From: Stutzerimonas stutzeri
Lineage (GTDB): Bacteria; Pseudomonadota; Gammaproteobacteria; Pseudomonadales; Pseudomonadaceae
Direction of reading: 5' to 3'
Length of the DNA stretch: 64,000 bases
Assembly (NCBI RefSeq): GCF_024448955.1
Contig: NZ_JAMOIH010000001.1
Span: forward strand, 186,001 to 250,000
Shown here: one piece after another, positions 9,672 through 18,262 of the stretch
Layout: each line of letters opens with the position of its first letter
Position numbering within the stretch: position 1 is the first letter of the stretch
Position numbers and translations under genes: made by a program
Notes under the pieces: generated by a model
What the model was told of the DNA's origin: nothing
The model's input: only the letters and a program-made list of their open reading frames with translations
The model's database searches: none

Positions 9672-9699
9672 GGAGGGAACCGTAAATTGAATTCCCTCC
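9672..9699. other. Hairpin between wbpO and wbpP
   Basis: Inverted repeat GGAGGGAA / TTCCCTCC (arms 9672-9679 and 9692-9699). On the operon (minus) strand no T-run follows the stem, so it should not end wbpO transcription. On the plus strand it is followed by TCTCGAATTTTTTT and could stop antisense transcripts. A role in mRNA stability is guesswork. Confidence 0.45.
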
Positions 9700-9741
9700 T
9701 CTCGAATTTTTTTCCCTGATCGGGCCACCTACACGGGCCAT

Positions 9742-11019
9742 TTATAAGCGCAGGTCGGACTCTTCAGCGCTCAGCAAATACTTTAGATCGTATAGTACGT
9801 GTTCAGCCTTGCCGTACCGACGTATATTGTCAGCGCCCAAATCTCGGAATTCATTATGTGCTACAGCGAGCACGACACCGTCGTACGCGTCGATTGCCGG
9901 TTCAGCTATTGGCGTGATTCCGTATTCATACTTGGCTTCCGTGCCACTGACCCAAGGGTCATATACGTCAACCGCAATGTTGTATTCACCCAATTCGCTG
10001 ATGATGTCCACTACCCGCGTGTTACGTAGGTCTGGACAATTTTCTTTGAACGCCAGCCCTAGTACGAGCACTCGTGCGCCGTCGACGTGGATTCGACGTT
10101 TCAGCATAGCTTTGACCAGCTGCGACACAACGTACGCGCCCATGCCATCGTTAAGGCGGCGACCAGCAAGAATAATTTCCGGATGGTAACCGATACTTTG
10201 GGCTTTATGAGTCAAATAGTAAGGGTCTACCCCGATGCAGTGACCGCCGACCAAGCCTGGGCGAAACGGCAGGAAGTTCCATTTGGTTCCTGCAGCCTGG
10301 AGTACTGCCTCGGTATCAATACCCATCCTATTGAAGATAATTGCAAGCTCATTGATCAAGGCGATATTTAGATCGCGCTGGGTATTCTCAATGACCTTAG
10401 CGGCCTCAGCGACCTTGATACTAGTAGCCTTGTGGGTCCCGGCCGTGATGATCTGGTTGTACAGATCATCGACCAGATCGGCGACTTCGGGAGTAGAGCC
10501 AGAGGTAACCTTCTTGATGGTGGTGACCCGGTGCTCTTTGTCGCCTGGGTTGATGCGCTCTGGACTGTAGCCGGCAAAGAAGTCAACGTTGAACTGCAGG
10601 CCAGACACTTTTTCCAAGACTGGTACGCAGTCTTCCTCGGTAGCTCCTGGATATACCGTGGATTCGTAGATGACAATATCGCCCTTCTTCAATACTTTGC
10701 CGATACTCTCGGAAGCCTTGATTAACGGGGTGAGATCGGGCTGCTTATGCTCGTCAATAGGCGTCGGAACAGTGACAACAAATACGTTGCAATCTTTTAG
10801 ATCGTCGAGTTTAGCTGTGTAGGTGAGGCTCTCAGCTTGCCTGAGTTCAACATCGCTGACTTCGAGGGTGGCATCGTGGCCTGCCTGTAAAGCCTCGATA
10901 CGCGTGTTATTGATATCGAACCCGACTACGGCACGATGCTTTCCAAATTCAACGGCAAGCGGCAATCCGACATAGCCCAAGCCGATAATGGCGAGTTTTA
11001 CTTCATGCAAGCTAATCAT
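9742..11019 (-). CDS. wbpO: UDP-N-acetyl-D-galactosamine (GlcNAc/GalNAc) 6-dehydrogenase, WbpO/TviB family
   Basis: NAD-dependent nucleotide-sugar dehydrogenase of 425 residues that oxidises C6 twice to give a uronic acid. N-terminal Rossmann [10 protein letters not shown] (about 13-22), central helix with [16 protein letters not shown], and [12 protein letters not shown] near residue 270 carrying the catalytic cysteine; C-terminal domain with [15 protein letters not shown]. Close in type to WbpO of P. aeruginosa O6 and TviB of the Vi antigen, which act on UDP-GalNAc or UDP-GlcNAc. With wbpP next to it the predicted product is UDP-GalNAcA. Confidence 0.92.
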   Translation of the reverse strand: MISLHEVKLAIIGLGYVGLPLAVEFGKHRAVVGFDINNTRIEALQAGHDATLEVSDVELRQAESLTYTAKLDDLKDCNVFVVTVPTPIDEHKQPDLTPLIKASESIGKVLKKGDIVIYESTVYPGATEEDCVPVLEKVSGLQFNVDFFAGYSPERINPGDKEHRVTTIKKVTSGSTPEVADLVDDLYNQIITAGTHKATSIKVAEAAKVIENTQRDLNIALINELAIIFNRMGIDTEAVLQAAGTKWNFLPFRPGLVGGHCIGVDPYYLTHKAQSIGYHPEIILAGRRLNDGMGAYVVSQLVKAMLKRRIHVDGARVLVLGLAFKENCPDLRNTRVVDIISELGEYNIAVDVYDPWVSGTEAKYEYGITPIAEPAIDAYDGVVLAVAHNEFRDLGADNIRRYGKAEHVLYDLKYLLSAEESDLRL

Positions 11020-11103
11020 ATTACATCCATCTGAACGTTATAATTTTGAATCAGCGACCTCTGCCTATGACTTAGCCCGCTGTTGCTCCGTAAATTAATA
11101 TGA

Positions 11104-12594
11104 TCAGGCAGTGATGTGCACTGCCTCACCCTTATATGCATATTGAGTGGACAGCTGAGCAGACAGCTCTCGCTTCGCGCCCTCCTCCCCATGCACCATT
11201 CTTATCTCTGTCGGCCACTGCTGCATGCCGGTCACAAATTCCACCAACCCTTTCTGATCCGCATGAGCAGAGTAGCCACCGATACTGGTGATACCAGCAC
11301 GGATATCGATGCGCTCGCCGTCGAGGTCAACGTAGCCGCCCTTCGGACCATAGGTTTGGATCGCGTGCCCTGGTGTGCCCTTGGCCTGATAGCCGACGAA
11401 CAATGCGTTGTGTCTTTTATCGCCCAGCATGGCCTTGAGGTAATTGACGATACGGCCGCCGCTGCACATGCCGCCACCGGCTATCACGATAGCTGGGCGT
11501 GCGGTCTGAGTCAGGTGGTTGACGATGCGTTGGTGGTCGCTGTGGCTGTCTATCGTGATCAATTGTTCGAAGGCCAGCGGGCGGCGGCCGGACTGGATAC
11601 GGTCGCGGGCTTCCTGATTCCAGAAGGGTTTTAGGCTTCGATAGGTCTCGGTGAAGCGGCTCGCGAGTGGCGAATCGAGGATGACCGGGAGTTCGGGCCA
11701 GTTGGGTTCGGTGTTGGGCCTGGCATCGGTGTTGTTCGCCGCCCCCCTCACCCCAGCCCTCTCCCCAGGGGGGAGAGGGGGTTGTGCGGTGTTGGGGCGG
11801 GCCGTGTTGATGATCTCTTCAAGCTCATAGAGCAATTCTTGGGTGCGGCCGATGCTGAATGCGGGAATGAGAACGGTGCCTTGGTCTTCGAGGGCTTGCT
11901 CGATGACGGCTTCGAGCCGCTTACGGCGGTTGGCTCGGTCTTCGTGGAGGCGGTCGCCGTAGGTGCTTTCCAGCACTAGGATGTCGGCGCGCTCCGGTGA
12001 TTCGGGTGGCATCAGGAAAGGTGCGTGCGGCGCGCCGAGGTCGCCGGAGAAGACTACGCGCTTGCTCTGCCCGGTTTGCGGGTAAGTCAGGTCGATTTCA
12101 ACGTAGGCCGATCCGAGGATATGCCCAGCACGCTGCAGCCGTATGCGGGCTTGCAGCTCGTCGGTGTTAGCCAGGGTGAACCACTGCTGGTACGGCAGTG
12201 CAATGATCCGCTGCCCGACGAGCCGGATGTATTTTTCGATCTGAGCCTGGTCACGGCTGAAGCCCAGTTTGAAGGCATCTTCCAGGACGATGGGCAGAAG
12301 CTTTGCCGACGGCTCGCTGCACAAGATGGGGCCGTCGAAGCCTGCCGCGAGAAGATAGGGGATGCGCCCAACATGGTCGATGTGCACATGAGTGGCGACC
12401 AGCGCTTTTATGGTGTCCAGTGGGAATTCGATGGCGAGCCGATCCGCGCCGGGCTCGCTCGGGATCGATGCGTCGTTGCCCTGGAACAGCCCGCAGTCAA
12501 CCAACAGGCTGCTGGTGGCATTCATATGCAGTTGGTGACAGGAGCCGGTAACGCCGTCCTTGGCGCCGTGATGTTCTATTTTTGGATAGCTCAT
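11104..12594 (-). CDS. MBL-fold beta-CASP ribonuclease/hydrolase (Ysh1/CPSF73-like)
   Basis: Metallo-beta-lactamase protein of about 496 residues with zinc ligands in THVHIDHVGRIP, the histidine of RAGHILGSAY and aspartate of SGDLG, then a beta-CASP domain and a terminal RMM block (IGGYSAHADQKGLVEF). Such enzymes process RNA. Start ATG 12594 has AAAGGA upstream. The same gene often sits beside wzz in pseudomonad O-antigen loci, so its place is not surprising. Oddity: residues about 262-295 carry a foreign-looking insert with the peptide PLPPGERAGVRG, encoded by a repetitive palindrome (11743-11782) and flanked by two ARPNT copies; see findings. The reading frame remains open across it. Confidence 0.9.
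   Translation of the reverse strand: MSYPKIEHHGAKDGVTGSCHQLHMNATSSLLVDCGLFQGNDASIPSEPGADRLAIEFPLDTIKALVATHVHIDHVGRIPYLLAAGFDGPILCSEPSAKLLPIVLEDAFKLGFSRDQAQIEKYIRLVGQRIIALPYQQWFTLANTDELQARIRLQRAGHILGSAYVEIDLTYPQTGQSKRVVFSGDLGAPHAPFLMPPESPERADILVLESTYGDRLHEDRANRRKRLEAVIEQALEDQGTVLIPAFSIGRTQELLYELEEIINTARPNTAQPPLPPGERAGVRGAANNTDARPNTEPNWPELPVILDSPLASRFTETYRSLKPFWNQEARDRIQSGRRPLAFEQLITIDSHSDHQRIVNHLTQTARPAIVIAGGGMCSGGRIVNYLKAMLGDKRHNALFVGYQAKGTPGHAIQTYGPKGGYVDLDGERIDIRAGITSIGGYSAHADQKGLVEFVTGMQQWPTEIRMVHGEEGAKRELSAQLSTQYAYKGEAVHITA
11743..11782. repeat. C/G-rich palindromic repeat inside the beta-CASP gene
   Basis: CCCTCTCCCC, two bases, then GGGGGAGAGGGG form a near-perfect hairpin preceded by CCCCCTCACCCCAG. 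This is the dispersed proteobacterial repeat whose translation gives PLPPGERAGVRG. It is in frame within 11104-12594 and flanked by imperfect direct repeats starting GTGTTGGG at 11711 and 11789. Confidence 0.8.
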
Positions 12595-12725
12595 GGTTAT
12601 TCCTTTAACGATGTCACCCAAGATGCCCGCGACAAACTAGTCACGGGCCCGCTGAAAAAATAAGCGGGGATTCTACCGAGTTTCAGAACTGCTGAGTTGC
12701 CAGCAGCATTCCGACGGACGGATGG

Positions 12726-14006
12726 TCAGATCGCAACGACCGGACGGCGCAGGTTTCGCACCAATGCGATGAACAACCCGAGCATGCCGCCAAGCACCAA
12801 AGCGAGCGCGACGATCAACGCCTTCTTGGGCTTGATCGGGCGGCTTGGCTCAACTGCGCTCTGGTCGACGGAGACCAGCTTGAGCGATTCGGTATCGAAT
12901 TGCAGGGCACGCAGGCGTGCGGCCTCCTCGCGCCAGGCGGCGAGGTTTTTCAGGAACAGGTCCTCGTTTTCACGGCTGTTGAGCACTTCGATTTGGCGGT
13001 TGTGCTCGAGCAGCTTGAGCTCACGGGCAATCTGCGCAATGCGCGGCTCGGTGAAGTCATCCGAGCGACGAGCCAACAGTGCTTTACGCTCAGCCTCCAG
13101 CGCATCGCTGCCCATGAAGTAGAGCGGTATTTGCTGGTTGTTAACTTCAGTGCGGATTACGCTGCCCTGCCCCGTGATTTCTGCGGCGCCAAGCGATGAA
13201 GGTGTTGTGGGCTTGCTGATACCCAGCGAGGTTGCGATGCGGATCGCTTCGTTAAGTTGGTTGATGCGGTTGTCGCGGCGGGTTTTCAGCTGCTGACGCA
13301 ACGCAGAAAGTTCGTCGTTCAGTTCTGCACGCTTGAGGGCGTCCGCTTCGCTCAGTTTGGCGATTTTGATTTCTTTAGTGGCCTCGTAGTTCTCACGAGC
13401 AGCTGCCATGTTCTTCTCTAGCTGGCTGAGCCGGTTGCTGATAAGCGTGTCTAGATCAGCTGCGATTTGCTGACGTACATTATTCAGTGAGTACTGCACG
13501 AGCCCGTTAACGATCTGAACGCCGTTGAGGTCTTGCGGGTAGGTCAGCTCTATGCCGACGAAGGGAGTGGTTCCTTCGGGCTTTTTGGCGTCAGGCTGTA
13601 ACAGCTTGATCGCGTCGTCATTAAAGGCTTCGAACGTTTGCTCTAGGCTGCGGCCGGGCTGGGCCAGGTCAGCGAAGAGTTGCTGATTGTCACGAAAGAA
13701 ACCGAGGCGGTTCTCATAGGAATCAAGCGCAGCGCCAACTTGAGCCAATGCCTGCTTCGGTGACAGTTTGTAGATGCCCAGATGGTTGAGTTCATCCAGA
13801 TCTTTGATCGCCGCCGGGCGCAGTACGCTTTGAACCGTGTAATAGCGCATTGCGAGCATGGCGTAGGCAAGCCCAATGAGGCCAGCCAGGAAGGTCACTG
13901 CGATGATCAGCGTTTTTTGCTTCCACAACGCGCTGACGAGCTGGACCAGATCAATCTCATCATGGGTAGCAGAATGAAGGTGTTGCGGAGGGACTGCAGC
14001 GTTCAC
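12726..14006 (-). CDS. wzz: O-antigen chain length determinant Wzz (copy 1)
   Basis: Polysaccharide co-polymerase of 426 residues: DEIDLVQLVSALWKQK before transmembrane segment 1 (about 33-53), a long periplasmic coiled-coil-rich region, and a second membrane segment near 395-417 preceded by the Pro-rich SRPIKPKKA motif. Wzz sets modal O-chain length together with Wzy. GTG start. Closely related over its whole length to the second copy at 14617-15894, so the pair arose by duplication or both were kept to give two chain-length modes. Lies 131 bases upstream of the beta-CASP gene. Confidence 0.93.
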   Translation of the reverse strand: MNAAVPPQHLHSATHDEIDLVQLVSALWKQKTLIIAVTFLAGLIGLAYAMLAMRYYTVQSVLRPAAIKDLDELNHLGIYKLSPKQALAQVGAALDSYENRLGFFRDNQQLFADLAQPGRSLEQTFEAFNDDAIKLLQPDAKKPEGTTPFVGIELTYPQDLNGVQIVNGLVQYSLNNVRQQIAADLDTLISNRLSQLEKNMAAARENYEATKEIKIAKLSEADALKRAELNDELSALRQQLKTRRDNRINQLNEAIRIATSLGISKPTTPSSLGAAEITGQGSVIRTEVNNQQIPLYFMGSDALEAERKALLARRSDDFTEPRIAQIARELKLLEHNRQIEVLNSRENEDLFLKNLAAWREEAARLRALQFDTESLKLVSVDQSAVEPSRPIKPKKALIVALALVLGGMLGLFIALVRNLRRPVVAI

Positions 14007-14232
14007 GTCGAATTCCGTCTCGTCGGTAAGGCAGCGCAGCGAAAGGCTGCGCCGGCAAGATCTGAAAAAGATTGAAAAGTTCCATCCAATCTTTAGCGGG
14101 TTGGCATTTTGCCACCTAGGTCACAAAAAACAAGCGAGACGTTGGACGAAAAAGGAGGCAAAACGCCGCGGCAGACGGGCGGTAACCGTGTAGGGTTTTG
14201 AGGGGAGCGCCGTTGGGTCCAGGCGATGGGTT

Positions 14233-14318
14233 ACTAAGAGCGAAAAGCTTCGCCCCGGGGCGGGCCACGAAAGCTGCTGGGTGTGCACCGAATTTGTACG
14301 AGGCGCGCCTCGTGGCGA
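14233..14318. repeat. Degenerate composite REP doublet, copy A
   Basis: Begins AAAAGCTTCGCCCC and ends with TTTGTACGAGGCGCGCC TCGTGGCGA. It aligns along its whole length with the reverse complement of 24880-24964, with several substitutions and small gaps. Each half resembles a REP-like palindrome; the two halves keep the same order and spacing in both places. Confidence 0.7.
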
Positions 14319-14417
14319 GTGCAGGTCGTGATGCGCCAAAGAATCAGAGCGTTCGTCTGTTCCCGTTCAGGCTAATAATTGGCCTGAAAAGAAAGTCTTC
14401 TTGAAACACCCAAGTCT

Positions 14418-14474
14418 GTAGGTCTGAGTTTATTCGGTCGCATGTTTGTGAAGACCCAACAAGTTCGACCCTAC
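14418..14474. repeat. Inverted REP pair, copy 1
   Basis: GTAGGTCTGAGTTTATTCGG (from 14418) faces CAACAAGTTCGACCCTAC (to 14474). The same facing pair of about 22-base units occurs at 41242-41324 and 51936-51992. The sequence just before it (CCAAGTCTGTAGG) also matches 51929-51940. Confidence 0.75.
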
Positions 14475-14616
14475 AGCCCATCGAGCCGGAAGGGAGGTCT
14501 GTCGAGAGGGTAGCGAGGCGGAAAAAGATCTCAACAAGAGGCGGAGCAGTACCGGGCGGTACTGCTCGGGCAAGGCATGGGCAATCTAGTAAACGTTGAA
14601 GCGCGCAGCCCAGTGG

Positions 14617-15894
14617 TCAGCGCAGGATGGGATGCTGTTCGTTATTACGCGTCATCAGGCTGCGCACTAACGCAACAAACACGCCCAGCATTCCACCAAG
14701 CACAAAGCCTAATGCCAGAATCATTGCTTTTTTGGGTTTAATCGGCTTAAGAGATTGCAGAGCGAGCTGATCCAATCGCACCAGTTTCAGCCTTTCGGTA
14801 TCCAGTTTGATGCCTTTCAGGCGGGCGGCTTCTTCACGTAGCTCGGCGAGATTAGTCAGATAAAGATCTTCCCCCTCTCGCTCCTTCAGAATCTCGACTT
14901 CCCGATTGTGCTCAAGCATCGCCAGCTCCGACTGAATTTCAGCGATACGGGGCTCTATGAAGTCATCTGAAGTTCGGGCGGAAAGCGCATCGCGCTCGGC
15001 GGTTAGCGCCTCGGTACCCATGAAGTACAGTGGCGCTTTCTGATTGGTAACCTCGGTGCGAATGACCTGAGTACCACTAGGAGGTGACGCTGTCATGGCT
15101 GATGGGCTTGTTGGGGTACGAATCCCAAGTGATTCGGCAATTGTGATCGCCTCGTTAAGCTCTTGAATACGGTTCATTCGACGGGTCTTGAGCTCGACAC
15201 GTAACGCTGTGAGCTCATCCTGTAATTCGGCGCGCTTCAAGGCATCCTCTTCCAGCAGCGCTGCGATCTTCGCCTCCTTGGTGGCCGAATAGCTTGCGCG
15301 CTGAGCCTCCATGTTCATATCCAGACTGGCCAAGCGGTTTTTGATCAGGCTTTCAAGGTCTTCCGCGATTTCGCGACGCTCAAGCTCCAGTACATGCGCG
15401 ACGAAGCCATTGACCACCGCAGCGCCATCCATTCCTTTAGGGTAGGTCAGCCTAAGCCCGACGAAAGCGCTTCGGTTGTCCGTGTGCTTGGGATCAGGAA
15501 AGAGCATTTCGAACGCGTTTTCATTGAAATCGGCAAATGCCTGCTCAAGCGAGTCGCCACGCTTCTCAATCTGCTGGAAAAGCTCTTGGTTATTCAGAAA
15601 GAAGTCGAGCCGGTTGTCATAGGATGAAAGCGCACCGGCTATTCTGTTGATGGCCTCTTCCGGGGTGAGCTTGTAGATGCCGGTCTCGTTAAGTTGATCC
15701 AGACTGCTCTGTGGGACAGGGCGTAGATAAGTTCTGGTCTGGTAGTAAGGAGTCGCAAGGAAAGCGTAAGCGGCTGCGATAAGCGTAACGACCGCCGCTA
15801 TACCGAGAATCAGGAGTTTCTGACGCCAAAGCGCCCGAAACAGCTCAACCAGGTCTATCTCTTCGGCTGTGGAGGTCTGGTACTGCACGTTCAT
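14617..15894 (-). CDS. wzz: O-antigen chain length determinant Wzz (copy 2)
   Basis: 425 residues with the same plan as the gene at 12726: EEIDLVELFRALWRQK, transmembrane segment 1 (about 32-52), periplasmic helical region, LKPIKPKKAMILALGFVLGG with the second transmembrane helix (about 390-412). Good ribosome site AAGGAG seven bases before ATG. First wzz after ihfB, matching the ihfB-wzz order at the O-antigen locus of other pseudomonads. Two full-length paralogues in tandem suggest two modal lengths; which one pairs with this Wzy is unknown. Confidence 0.93.
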   Translation of the reverse strand: MNVQYQTSTAEEIDLVELFRALWRQKLLILGIAAVVTLIAAAYAFLATPYYQTRTYLRPVPQSSLDQLNETGIYKLTPEEAINRIAGALSSYDNRLDFFLNNQELFQQIEKRGDSLEQAFADFNENAFEMLFPDPKHTDNRSAFVGLRLTYPKGMDGAAVVNGFVAHVLELERREIAEDLESLIKNRLASLDMNMEAQRASYSATKEAKIAALLEEDALKRAELQDELTALRVELKTRRMNRIQELNEAITIAESLGIRTPTSPSAMTASPPSGTQVIRTEVTNQKAPLYFMGTEALTAERDALSARTSDDFIEPRIAEIQSELAMLEHNREVEILKEREGEDLYLTNLAELREEAARLKGIKLDTERLKLVRLDQLALQSLKPIKPKKAMILALGFVLGGMLGVFVALVRSLMTRNNEQHPILR

Positions 15895-16029
15895 CCCAAC
15901 TCCTTGTTATAAAGGCGCTTCAATGCAAAGCAAGCGAACCGGGTTTAGTGCACGGTTAAGCTGGAAAGTTCGCTCACGCTGATAATTTTGCGACTTCTAA
16001 GAGGAAGATTATGGCTGCGATTTCGCTCG

Positions 16030-16314
16030 CTATTCTTCTTCGTTCACCCGATCACGCAGTTCTTTCCCCGGCTTGAAATGCGGGACGAACTTGCCATCGA
16101 GCGGGACGGATTGGCCGGTCTTGGGGTTACGGCCGACGCGCGGGGCGCGGTAATGGAGAGAGAAACTGCCGAAGCCTCGGATTTCGATACGGTCTCCGGT
16201 TGCCAGTGCTTGAGCCATCTGCTCGAGCATGGTTTTGATTGCCAGTTCCACATCCTTGGACGAAAGCAGCCCTTGTTGGGTGACGATACGCTCGATCAAC
16301 TCCGACTTGGTCAT
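16030..16314 (-). CDS. ihfB: Integration host factor subunit beta
   Basis: 94-residue HU/IHF family DNA-bending protein starting [11 protein letters not shown], with the beta-arm [22 protein letters not shown] holding the intercalating proline. Length matches IhfB exactly. It heterodimerises with IhfA and helps sigma54 promoters, phage and many operons. In related genomes ihfB lies directly downstream of rpsA and next to wzz; here the wzz side is kept but the other side is deaD, with 286 bases of non-coding DNA between. Confidence 0.97.
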   Translation of the reverse strand: MTKSELIERIVTQQGLLSSKDVELAIKTMLEQMAQALATGDRIEIRGFGSFSLHYRAPRVGRNPKTGQSVPLDGKFVPHFKPGKELRDRVNEEE

Positions 16315-16553
16315 GGTTTTCCCTTCGTTTTCAAGCGGCTAGATCATTTGGGTTGCGTTCGTTTGTAGCATGTTGTTCAGAGTTTGAACAGCCTGGACGT
16401 TTGGGTCAGGTTTTGGAGGATTGATCGAAGCGGCTGGGGTTTGGCGTGGGGAAACTCCCGATCTTTGGCCGGGGCTTTGGAGTTTGGCAGGCTTGCGGCT
16501 TACATCACCGCGGGAGCGCTTTCACGAAATAGGCGATACGGGCCGCTGAAACG

Positions 16554-16586
16554 AAAAAGGGTGGGCTATTAAGCCCACCCTTTTTG
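16554..16586 (-). terminator. Intrinsic terminator downstream of deaD
   Basis: AAAAAGGGTGGGCT, four bases, AGCCCACCCTTTTTG: a strong GC stem with an A run on one side and a T run on the other, 15 bases past the deaD stop. It can work in both directions. The rest of 16315-16553 (upstream of ihfB) shows nothing recognisable beyond the likely ihfB promoter area. Confidence 0.88.
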
Positions 16587-16600
16587 TCATCTAAGGACGA

Positions 16601-18262
16601 TCAATCCTCGCGATAGCGACGCAGCTTGAGCTGCTTGCCGCCGACACGTGTGTCCTTGAGTTTGCCCAGCAGACGCTCCAGACCTTCTTCCGGCAGTTCG
16701 ACCAGGCTGAAGCTGTCACGAACCTGGATACGACCGATGTCTTCGCGCGCCAGGCCACCTTCGTTGAGGATGGCACCGAGCAGGTTGCGGGCAGCGATGC
16801 CGTCACGGGCACCCAGCGGGGTGCGGCAGCGGGCGCGGCCTTCGGCCAGCGGGATCGGTGCACGACGTTCGCGGTCGCCGCTACGCTCCGGGCGATCGGA
16901 GCGTTCACGCGGCGAGCCGGTTGGGACCAGCGGCTGCTCTTTTTCCACTTCGGCCAGGGTTAGGGCCTGACCATTGGTCGCCTTGCGCAGCAGCGCAGCG
17001 GCCAGGGCGCGCGGGCTGCAGCCGATATCGGCAACCAGCTTGTCGAGCAGTTCGCCATGGCTGGCTTCGGCATCAGCTACCAGCGGCGACAGGCTGTTGG
17101 TAAGTTTCTTGATACGCGCGTCCAGCACCTGCTGCGCATTGGGCAGACGGGCTTCGGCAACCTTCTGGTTGGTGACGCGCTCGATGACCTGCAGCATGCG
17201 GCGTTCACGCGGGGTGACCAGCAGCAGTGCGCGCCCTTCCCGGCCGGCACGGCCAGTACGGCCGATACGGTGCACGTAGGATTCCGGATCGTAGGGCATG
17301 TCCACGTTGAATACGTGGGTGATGCGCGCTACGTCCAGGCCGCGAGCAGCGACGTCGGTGGCGACCACGATGTCCAGGCGACCATCCTTGAGCGATTCGA
17401 TAACGCGCTCGCGCTGGTTCTGAGCGATGTCGCCGTTCAACGCGGCAGCCTTGTAGCCCTTGGCTTCCAGCGCAGCGGCCAAGTCAAGAGTGGCTTGCTT
17501 GGTGCGTACGAAGGCGATCAGCGCGTCGAAATCCTCGACTTCCAGCAGACGCAGCACGGCCGGGATTTTCTGGTCGGCATGCACCATCAGGTGCGCCTGC
17601 TCGATACGAGCGACGGTCTGGGTCTTGGCGGCGATCTTGATGTGCTGCGGCTCGCGCAGGTGCTTCTCGGCGATGGCGCGGATGGAGTGCGGCAAGGTCG
17701 CGGAGAACAATACGCTCTGACGGCTTTCCGGCATGGCTTCAAAGATGACTTCCAGGTCGTCCATGAAGCCCAGCTTCAACATTTCGTCGGCTTCGTCGAG
17801 CACCAGATACTGGATGGTCGAAAGCAGTGTGCCATTGCGGCTCAGGTGGTCGACCAAACGGCCTGGGGTGGCAACGATGATCTGCGCACCTTGGCGGATG
17901 GCCTTGAGCTGCGGGCCCATAGGGGCGCCGCCGTAGACGGCGACAACGCCAACGCCGGGCATCTGCTTGGAATAGGTTTCGAACGCAGTGGCGACCTGCA
18001 GGGCCAGCTCGCGGGTTGGCGCGAGGATCAGCGCCTGCGGCTCACGCTTGGCCGGATCGATTTTGGACAGAATGGGCAGCGCGAAGGCTGCGGTCTTGCC
18101 GGTACCGGTCTGGGCCTGGCCGATCATGTCGTGGCCGCCGAGAATTACCGGGATAGCCTGGCTCTGGATCGCCGAAGGCTCTTCGTAGCCCACCGCGATG
18201 ACAGCAGCGAGTACAGAGGGATGAATACCGAGTGCGGCAAAGCCGCCGATTTCCTGGGTCAT
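16601..18262 (-). CDS. deaD: DEAD-box RNA helicase DeaD/CsdA
   Basis: 553-residue ATP-dependent RNA helicase for ribosome assembly and mRNA turnover, usually cold-responsive. Motifs in order: Q motif with GYEEPSAIQSQ, Walker A AQTGTGKT, PTRELA, VLDEADEML, SAT, then RGLD and HRIGRTGRAGR. The C-terminus is an Arg-rich linker followed by a DbpA-like RNA-binding fold (from about residue 480). ATG 18262 has AGGAAA upstream; the open frame runs further but without a ribosome site. Has its own terminator. Confidence 0.95.
   Translation of the reverse strand: MTQEIGGFAALGIHPSVLAAVIAVGYEEPSAIQSQAIPVILGGHDMIGQAQTGTGKTAAFALPILSKIDPAKREPQALILAPTRELALQVATAFETYSKQMPGVGVVAVYGGAPMGPQLKAIRQGAQIIVATPGRLVDHLSRNGTLLSTIQYLVLDEADEMLKLGFMDDLEVIFEAMPESRQSVLFSATLPHSIRAIAEKHLREPQHIKIAAKTQTVARIEQAHLMVHADQKIPAVLRLLEVEDFDALIAFVRTKQATLDLAAALEAKGYKAAALNGDIAQNQRERVIESLKDGRLDIVVATDVAARGLDVARITHVFNVDMPYDPESYVHRIGRTGRAGREGRALLLVTPRERRMLQVIERVTNQKVAEARLPNAQQVLDARIKKLTNSLSPLVADAEASHGELLDKLVADIGCSPRALAAALLRKATNGQALTLAEVEKEQPLVPTGSPRERSDRPERSGDRERRAPIPLAEGRARCRTPLGARDGIAARNLLGAILNEGGLAREDIGRIQVRDSFSLVELPEEGLERLLGKLKDTRVGGKQLKLRRYRED

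Larger units (their letters stand above)
14007..14616. other. Intergenic region between the two wzz genes, repeat remnants
   Basis: No credible gene. It holds a degenerate composite REP doublet (about 14233-14318) and an inverted REP pair (14418-14439 with 14453-14474), both listed separately. I looked for a JUMPstart/ops element (GGCGGTAGCGT-like) and did not find one. Confidence 0.7.

Noticed and set aside
14007-14616. JUMPstart/ops element for the O-antigen operon
   Set aside because: No GGCGGTAGCGT-like sequence found here or before the other wzz copy.
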